DNA from: Acanthosepion esculentum
Taxonomy: Eukaryota > Mollusca > Cephalopoda > Sepiida > Sepiidae
DNA: 64,000 nucleotides
Assembly: GCA_964036315.1 (NCBI GenBank)
Contig: OZ038488.1
Span: forward strand, 69,842,342-69,906,341
Direction of reading: 5' to 3'
In this document: positions 57,908-64,000 of the stretch, piece by piece
How positions within the stretch are numbered: the stretch's first letter is position 1
Layout: every line of letters begins with the position of its first letter
The notes under the pieces: model-generated
The model's input: only the letters and a program-made list of their open reading frames with translations
Told to the model about the DNA's origin: nothing
Databases searched by the model: none
Made by a program: the position numbers and the translations under genes

Positions 57908-59754
57908 GTAAATGTAATGTAAAGTTAGCCAACATCCATTATTTTCTTTTAAATTAAAATATAAAGCAGACAAGCCTGTCTTGGTATCATCTGTAAGTGT
58001 GAAAATGTTGTTCCTAACATTCTCACATAAAAATAAGGAGAAATGCATAATTTTTTTAAGAAATGCCATCTGCATATTTCAGCTTTTTTAGATTTACCAA
58101 TTTAAAAAAAATTGATATATATATTATTACTTGATGACCCATAAGACAATATGTTCTGTTTGAAATGTTAATGTCATCAGACCAGATGGTGTTACGGCTT
58201 CAAAAGTTTGCTTAAATAATTTTGTGTTTTTCTTCTTGCTGCAATAATTTGCTTTTAAGAGATTAATTTAATGAGAAATATTTAGATTCAGAATTTCAAA
58301 AGATAAAACTTGTGGCTACAAGACAAAAAATTTAATTTTTAACAAACTACATCAATTGTGTAAAGAGTTCAGTTTTAAAATCTGAACCTGATATTTTCAT
58401 TTAAGATATGGAATGTTCATTTGACAAAATTAGAGGAAAAATGTAGCCAATTTTTAGTTTTTGCATGATAAACATTTTTATTTGCTTTTATGGATGTATG
58501 TGTGAGAGAGAAAAAGATAACAGCAGAAGTTAACATGAAAGTGATTTGTCAAACATGACAATTTAATATCAATGGCAAAGTTGACTGTCAGTTATAAGTT
58601 TACATCAGATAATTTTCTGTCCAACTTTTACCTAAAAAAAATTTATCAAAAATGTCTAATTGTTCTTTTTATGTATTACTTCTGAAACAATAAAAGATTC
58701 AAAAGTTGAACAAAATAGTTGATAACACATTTCATATAGATTTTTCTATTTTCTAATTATTAAAGCTGATTGGCGAAAACTAAGGATAATGGGATGAAAA
58801 ATATTAAAGCATTTGTTTTACAAATTTGATAGAATTTTGAGTTTATAGCTTTTTAATCCTCTTATTTTTTTTTTAATTCAGTGAGCTTATGTTCAGACTA
58901 AAACTTTAACATTCAGTACAAGGACTTCTATTTTAGTCAGCCTTGATTTCAAGGGAGAATTTTCAGTTTAGAGTAAAAAACAAAAAAAAACAAAGAAACC
59001 TAAAGTAGCCAATTTGACATAAACAGGATTCATACCCATGCCAGGGTTTGAAATTCTAATTTTCAATGTATCTTAATTTATTTGTTTAAATAATATTTTT
59101 AAATGAATACTCATATTTGGGTAGATCCTCTGTTTTTATTTATTTAATAGCTTAAAAGCCACCCTATTGGGCAGCATTTAAGCTAGCTCCTGCAGAGGGT
59201 TCTTGTTGGAGCATTCAATCATAATGGGCAACAATAAACTACAGAAGAACTCAAAATTGATCACTGCATTTAAGTACTGCTTTAACATTTAAGCTTACCT
59301 TTTAAAATTTCAATGATAATTCTTTTGCCACCACTTAATTTAAAGACAATTTGATGTACATAGGTCCTTACCTTCCATACAAACAATTACTTTTATTTCA
59401 TGAGTGACTTTCACTGGATTTCACAATTTTAATTATTCCCAAATTTATTTCCAAGTTATAAAAATTGTTATTGTACATAAAAATTTGTCACAAAAATTCA
59501 CGTTAAATAAACAAATAAAAAAATCACCAAAAACAATCACAGTAATGAAAACTTAGGAACACAAAATTTCAGGATTGTGGGTCTAGATCCAAGCAAGAGC
59601 GATAGGGAGAAAGAGCGAGAGTCATAGGGAGAGAGAAAAACCACAAAGATTATTAGTACCTAACATGTTGGGCAGCAAATTAATAAAATTTAACACAAAA
59701 TTGAAAGCCAAAAGTCCTTTTAACTTTTACTTACTCATTAACATGTATGTGTAC

Positions 59755-59761
<7 letters not shown>

Positions 59762-59808
<47 letters not shown>
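59762..59808. repeat. (GT)n microsatellite
   Basis: 47 bases of GT. Confidence 0.97.
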
Positions 59809-59809
<1 letters not shown>

Positions 59810-60131
59810 CCGACTCGCTCTCATTTATTTAACATTAAATTACATCAATTATCATCCTCCATAATTTACCTTAACTTTCAGTTAGTCTGATGTATATTTA
59901 TAACTGTCCTTAAATTAAAAAATTCTGAAAAGAAAAATAGCATTTTTACTTCTGTTTATAAATACTTGTTGCAAAATAAAATTCTTACATTTGCCTTGGG
60001 AACAAAATGTGTTGGCTAAGATAAGTTTTCCTTGTCTTTATTGTCCTTTTACATATAGATTTTTAGTTATATCTGAATTTTTACGCAGATATTTGGAAAG
60101 CGGGTCGGGCTGAGAACTTTTCAGCACACCC

Positions 60132-60158
60132 GTGTGTGTGTGTGTGTGTGTGTGTGCG
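60132..60158. repeat. (GT)n microsatellite
   Basis: About 26 bases of GT, ending GCGCAC. Confidence 0.95.
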
Positions 60159-60742
60159 CACACTCACTTCTTCATCCATTTCAAAACTCATGCCGTCCTA
60201 TAAAACAATGGTTAGTAAGCCAGTTTTGCAGACTATTTGGTAGTACTGATGATATAATCTTTTTATTGGGTCCCCACTATAGTGGCCTTGTGTCAGACTA
60301 AGCTTAGTATGTAGTTGTTATTGTTACTTAAGGCTGACAGAAGTTAAACAGCAACACAAACTCAAGAAAAATGAATGAAATAAATACACATCTAAGTATC
60401 AAATGACACCAACACATGGTTGCTTCAAAGAAACACCTTTTTTTTTTTTTAATGAAGTCAATTACTTCAGGTTTCATTAATCATATCTACTTATAAACAT
60501 ACACATCAGTAAAGACACTTTTATGAATTTCATTAGTTTTATCCATATTCTTAATGCAATTACATTAATTGTTTATACATAAAATATATATTTTTGTTTC
60601 TACTGTGCTTAACAACTTCATATAAATCTATATTTGTTCATGTAATGAATTTGCGACACATTTGGGGCTCCACAATCATGCTCTAAACTGAATAAATATC
60701 AAATACATCCATGAAGGAGAATGCAAAATGTTTATCTAGATT

Positions 60743-60810
60743 GCAGCATAGGTAGCTTTGGCTTAATGATTGAGGCAGCAATCTGACAATTAAGAGGTCA
60801 TATCTTCAGA
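60743..60810 (+). repeat. tRNA-like fragment (possible SINE head)
   Basis: GGTAGCTTTGGCTTAATGAT followed by CAATCTGACAATTAAGAGGT has A-box-like layout and spacing, but the B box (GGTCATATCTTC) is poor. No cloverleaf can be folded convincingly. Confidence 0.35.
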
Positions 60811-61836
60811 CAATAAAACTTATCAATAGACTTGTCCAATTTAAAACACCCAAATCATGTAAATAACTACTATTCTAAAAACTACTGCAAAACTAGATTA
60901 CAATTATCAAAAACACTGTTTTTATCATTAAATACTTTGTCCATTTATAATAAAGGTGGCTTGTTTAATTAGTATTAATTCAAGTTTCATGCTCAAAAAT
61001 TGTACAATTTCCATCTTAAAATCAATTCAGGATAATTATCTTGAATTAGTAATTAAAAGACAAACAAAATATTGACAATTTTGATTCTTTCAATAACTTT
61101 TCTATGAATACCATTTTAATGCACTTAAAAATTGCTGTAAAATGAATCTACTAAAATATGAACTAGCTTTTAAAATAATGCAAGTAATTTAAATGACTAA
61201 ATCAAATCCAATTTAAAAAGAAAAAGTTAATCCATTAAGAATCACTAACAGAAAATACCATTTTCCTTACCTGTGTAACCCCCAATCATATATAACAATC
61301 CCAATAAATATTAATAAATAAAAATAATTCAAACATAAATATGAATGAAGCTTTGTAGTAGAAAGAAGATGACATTTACATATGCTCAACATGCTCACAA
61401 CACACAAGTAGAAAGATACATCATGTACGACACACAGCAGGGACTCTATACCAAACTCATATCTATAAATGATAGGAGAGACATAAAACATCTTAGTTTC
61501 CTCTGAAGAAACAGAAATCATATTCATTTACTCTATCACCCAAACATTTGGGTTAATGAGTTGGCAAACAGGGAGATATAAACTTGGCAAATTTTAAGGA
61601 AAACATCCAATTCATAAAGACAAATATAAAAACTAAATGATTACTATTATTGTATGAAATAAAATTTACTAGAATTATTATAACTGAAACATGTGTTTTT
61701 AAATTGCATCTTCTGAAATATATTACAAATTTGTTTCTGTGTATATAAGGACTTAAGAAAACATTAATTAAATCTAACAATGATTAATTAGTGAACAAAT
61801 AAAAAATGTTTATAAATTTTAATTTCTGATGAATAT

Positions 61837-61842
<6 letters not shown>

Positions 61843-61934
<92 letters not shown>

Positions 61935-61946
61935 GGAGAGAGAGGG
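61843..61946. repeat. (TA)n(TG)n(TA)n(GA)n compound microsatellite
   Basis: TA, then TG, then TA again, then a GA-rich stretch. Confidence 0.97.
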
Positions 61947-63402
61947 ATGATCGGGAGGAGTTCTTTGCATGATCTACTTGCAAAATATGACCAAATGGCT
62001 GAACATCAGAATTTTGCATAGAATCCCTTTTTAGTCTGGCCAAGACTTTTCACCTCTCCAGTGTAAGTGTATGCTTGCATGTGCAAAATATAGTAATCTA
62101 ACCTATGTCTAAACAACATTAGACACACACAAATTTATGTTTAATTTAGCTCTCTTATCAATTGTATGCAAAAGTTTCCAGCAAAAATGGTTTTCAGTGA
62201 GGTATTCAATCTTAAATTTCAACAGTGCCAGGAACCTGTCTGTGTGAGAAAGTGCAAAAAAAAATAAATAAATAAAAAAATAAAAATAAAATTAAAAAAT
62301 AACATTCACAGACCTATGATAAAACGGGGAGGGTCAAGCAAACTGAAATTCAAAAATTGATTTAAAATCATGTTTAAGGATTGAATTTAAATACACAACT
62401 ATCATATACAATATTTGCCTGTCTATAAGGTACATTACAAAACATGTTCAAGAGACTACCATTCATTGTATTTATACAAGCCCCATCCATAGCTAGAGAA
62501 TTTGAGTTTCAATAGACACTCCCTCCTCACTTACTGAATGCAATACTTGCATTTTTTTTTTTAATATGCCCCCTTAAATGTTGACATAAAAGTATAGATA
62601 TAAGAGAGTGTATGGGTCAGTATGTATTTTGTGAAAAGGATGAATTTATGATTATATTTAGAGACTGAAATATAATCAATTGCTGCTGATTAAAATGAAT
62701 TATTGTTTATACCTTATAATCAATATTTCTGAAAAGAGGAGGAATCAAGATAAAGTACTGTTGGGGATGGGGAGTCACTTTTCTGCAAAAAGTAAAACAA
62801 AGGTTGTGTCAATTTTAAAAGCTTTTTCATAATTTCATTTACAAACTATGTTAAAAGATGAAAGTACAAACATATTCATGAGAGCATTTGTTAAAATATG
62901 TCAAAATTATTATAAATATATATTATTAAAATAAGTAGGTACAAAAAGTTCATTTAAAATGATTTTAAAACTTATCTGTTTATTATAATCAAAATCAAGC
63001 CATCTTTCATTGATAATAATGAATTTTTGAATGGATTTTCTCTATCTGACATTATTATTACTATAACCGTTATTCTTAGTGGGTACACATATTTTAGTTG
63101 CTATCCCTGTTTTTGATTTTTGTGAAACAGTAAAATTAATAACAATAACTGAGAAGTCCTACTAAAGAAAGATTGTGTCTCTGACAGGAATCGAACCTAT
63201 AGCCCATTTATCGGGTACAGAACTAAAGCTAGCAGATAGATTCGTACAAGCCCAAATGAGAAATCTGCATTCCTTAAATAGGTAATTCAAACCTTGCTCT
63301 GTCAAAGAAGCCTCTGTGGTCGATTTAGTAAAGTCATGTTTTAGCTATTGTTACCGTTATCTAAAAGACCCTATCCCAACCCATGGTGTTCACAATAAGC
63401 TG

Positions 63403-63404
<2 letters not shown>
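61947..63404. other. Unannotated AT-rich stretch
   Basis: No gene. A tRNA-like fragment at 63177-63250 is listed separately. Confidence 0.4.
63177..63250 (-). repeat. tRNA-derived fragment (SINE head)
   Basis: The reverse complement has an intact T-arm: ATAGG-TTCGATT-CCTGT with a five-pair stem and B-box consensus. It is preceded by GTACCCGATAAATGGGCT. No complementary 5' acceptor strand is found, so it is not a working tRNA gene. Confidence 0.5.

Positions 63405-63452
<48 letters not shown>
63405..63452. repeat. (GT)n microsatellite
   Basis: 48 bases of GT. Confidence 0.97.
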
Positions 63453-63456
<4 letters not shown>

Positions 63457-64000
63457 TAACCAAAAATAACTCTTTTGTTCCCTGGCAGTCACATTCAGTA
63501 AGAAGAAGAAAAACATCTCTTCATGATCAGTACCCAAAATATGAGACATTGCATATGCAGCAAAATATCACATGGCAATAACTATTTTGGCTGGTTTTCT
63601 TATAACTAATGAATAATAAAAAAATAAAAAATCTTGAGGTAAATTCTCTATAATAATATGCAGTAAAAATAACACTACTTTATAGAAGAGAACTATTTTA
63701 GTGCATTTGCATCAATCAAAATTCATAAATCCCAAAAGATTTCAAAGCTGTTACCATCCATTCATTACACATATTTATCAATGTGATGTTCTGGGGTAGG
63801 CTTTCTACCAGCACAAAAAAAAACTATTTTAACAGTACAAAATAGTTAAGTATTCAAGCAAAATATGAAAAATAATTAGAAACAGCTCTCTTGAAATATA
63901 CTACAAAAAGAAATCTCCATTTTAAACTATTCTATAATGATCCCATAACATTTAATTGAAGAGAGAGAGAAAGGAAACACTTCTAAGAAATAAATTTAAG
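63453..64000. other. Unannotated AT-rich stretch
   Basis: Nothing recognised. Confidence 0.4.

Larger units (their letters stand above)
55617..61842. other. Mostly unannotated AT-rich stretch
   Basis: No gene or large element recognised. Local items: a repeated AATAAACATTC(A/G)ACAGATTA word at 55879 and 55946, an exact 30-bp duplication at 57841 and 57878, a tRNA-like fragment near 60743-60810, and the microsatellites listed separately. Confidence 0.4.

Noticed and set aside
63177..63250. Functional tRNA gene
   Set aside because: The T-arm is intact but no matching acceptor 5' strand or convincing D-arm is present.
1..64000. A previously undescribed functional gene system
   Set aside because: All recognisable coding sequence belongs to decayed mobile elements. 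Short host exons or non-coding RNAs cannot be excluded without transcript data, but nothing in the sequence supports one.

Overview
This is AT-rich eukaryotic DNA with no bacterial or viral gene organisation. There are no operons, ribosome binding sites, rRNA operons or dense ORFs, and I found no host protein-coding gene I can support. Almost everything recognisable is the decayed remains of mobile elements and the simple repeats around them. The element set suggests a mollusc, most likely a cephalopod such as an octopus: mariner copies reading YVWQQDSAPCHTS / WPPNSPDCNPLDYYVW, non-LTR C-termini reading SLCLFYKY / SRLWNSLP, tRNA-derived SINEs, and very abundant (TA)n and (CA)n tracts. That assignment rests on remembered resemblance and was not tested by a search. 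The window looks intergenic or deeply intronic.

Layout. 1-4 kb: a degenerate T/G-rich tandem array, a non-LTR 3' end, a hAT-like MITE, and a 328-bp mariner-type deletion derivative with TA target duplications. 4-10 kb: plain AT-rich DNA with TA tracts. 10.1-12.0 kb: a decayed Tigger/pogo transposase on the minus strand, split by a plus-strand LINE fragment. 15-22 kb: SINE tails, several copies of a foldback repeat family (16.5, 17.0, 17.9 and 21.1 kb), and a SINE whose head is 5S rRNA-like followed by a tRNA-like segment (20.1 kb). 22-29 kb: opposed tRNA-like heads, another LINE end, a mariner deletion derivative (26.4 kb), a foldback (28.7 kb) and a tRNA-SINE (28.9 kb). 29-38 kb: mostly blank, with one SINE (32.3 kb), a hAT MITE (32.9 kb), a Tc1-like pseudogene (35.2 kb), a full foldback element (36.6 kb) and a LINE end (37.5 kb). 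38-47.5 kb: SINEs, a LINE end (40.1 kb), two more mariner copies (42.1 and 44.4 kb), and a 30-bp minisatellite at 47.0-47.3 kb. 49-55.6 kb: a minus-strand SINE, a LINE endonuclease-domain fragment interrupted by a 1467-bp hAT element with an 8-bp target duplication, a large foldback and a last foldback-family copy. 55.6-64 kb: mostly featureless apart from microsatellites and tRNA-like fragments.

No gene network can be described. What can be reconstructed is element history: nested insertions (LINE into Tigger, hAT into LINE), non-autonomous deletion derivatives sharing a junction, SINEs sharing a 3' tail with a LINE, and a minisatellite that appears to have grown from the end of a foldback element. 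I see no evidence of a previously undescribed functional system. All boundaries were read by eye and are approximate unless target duplications are stated.
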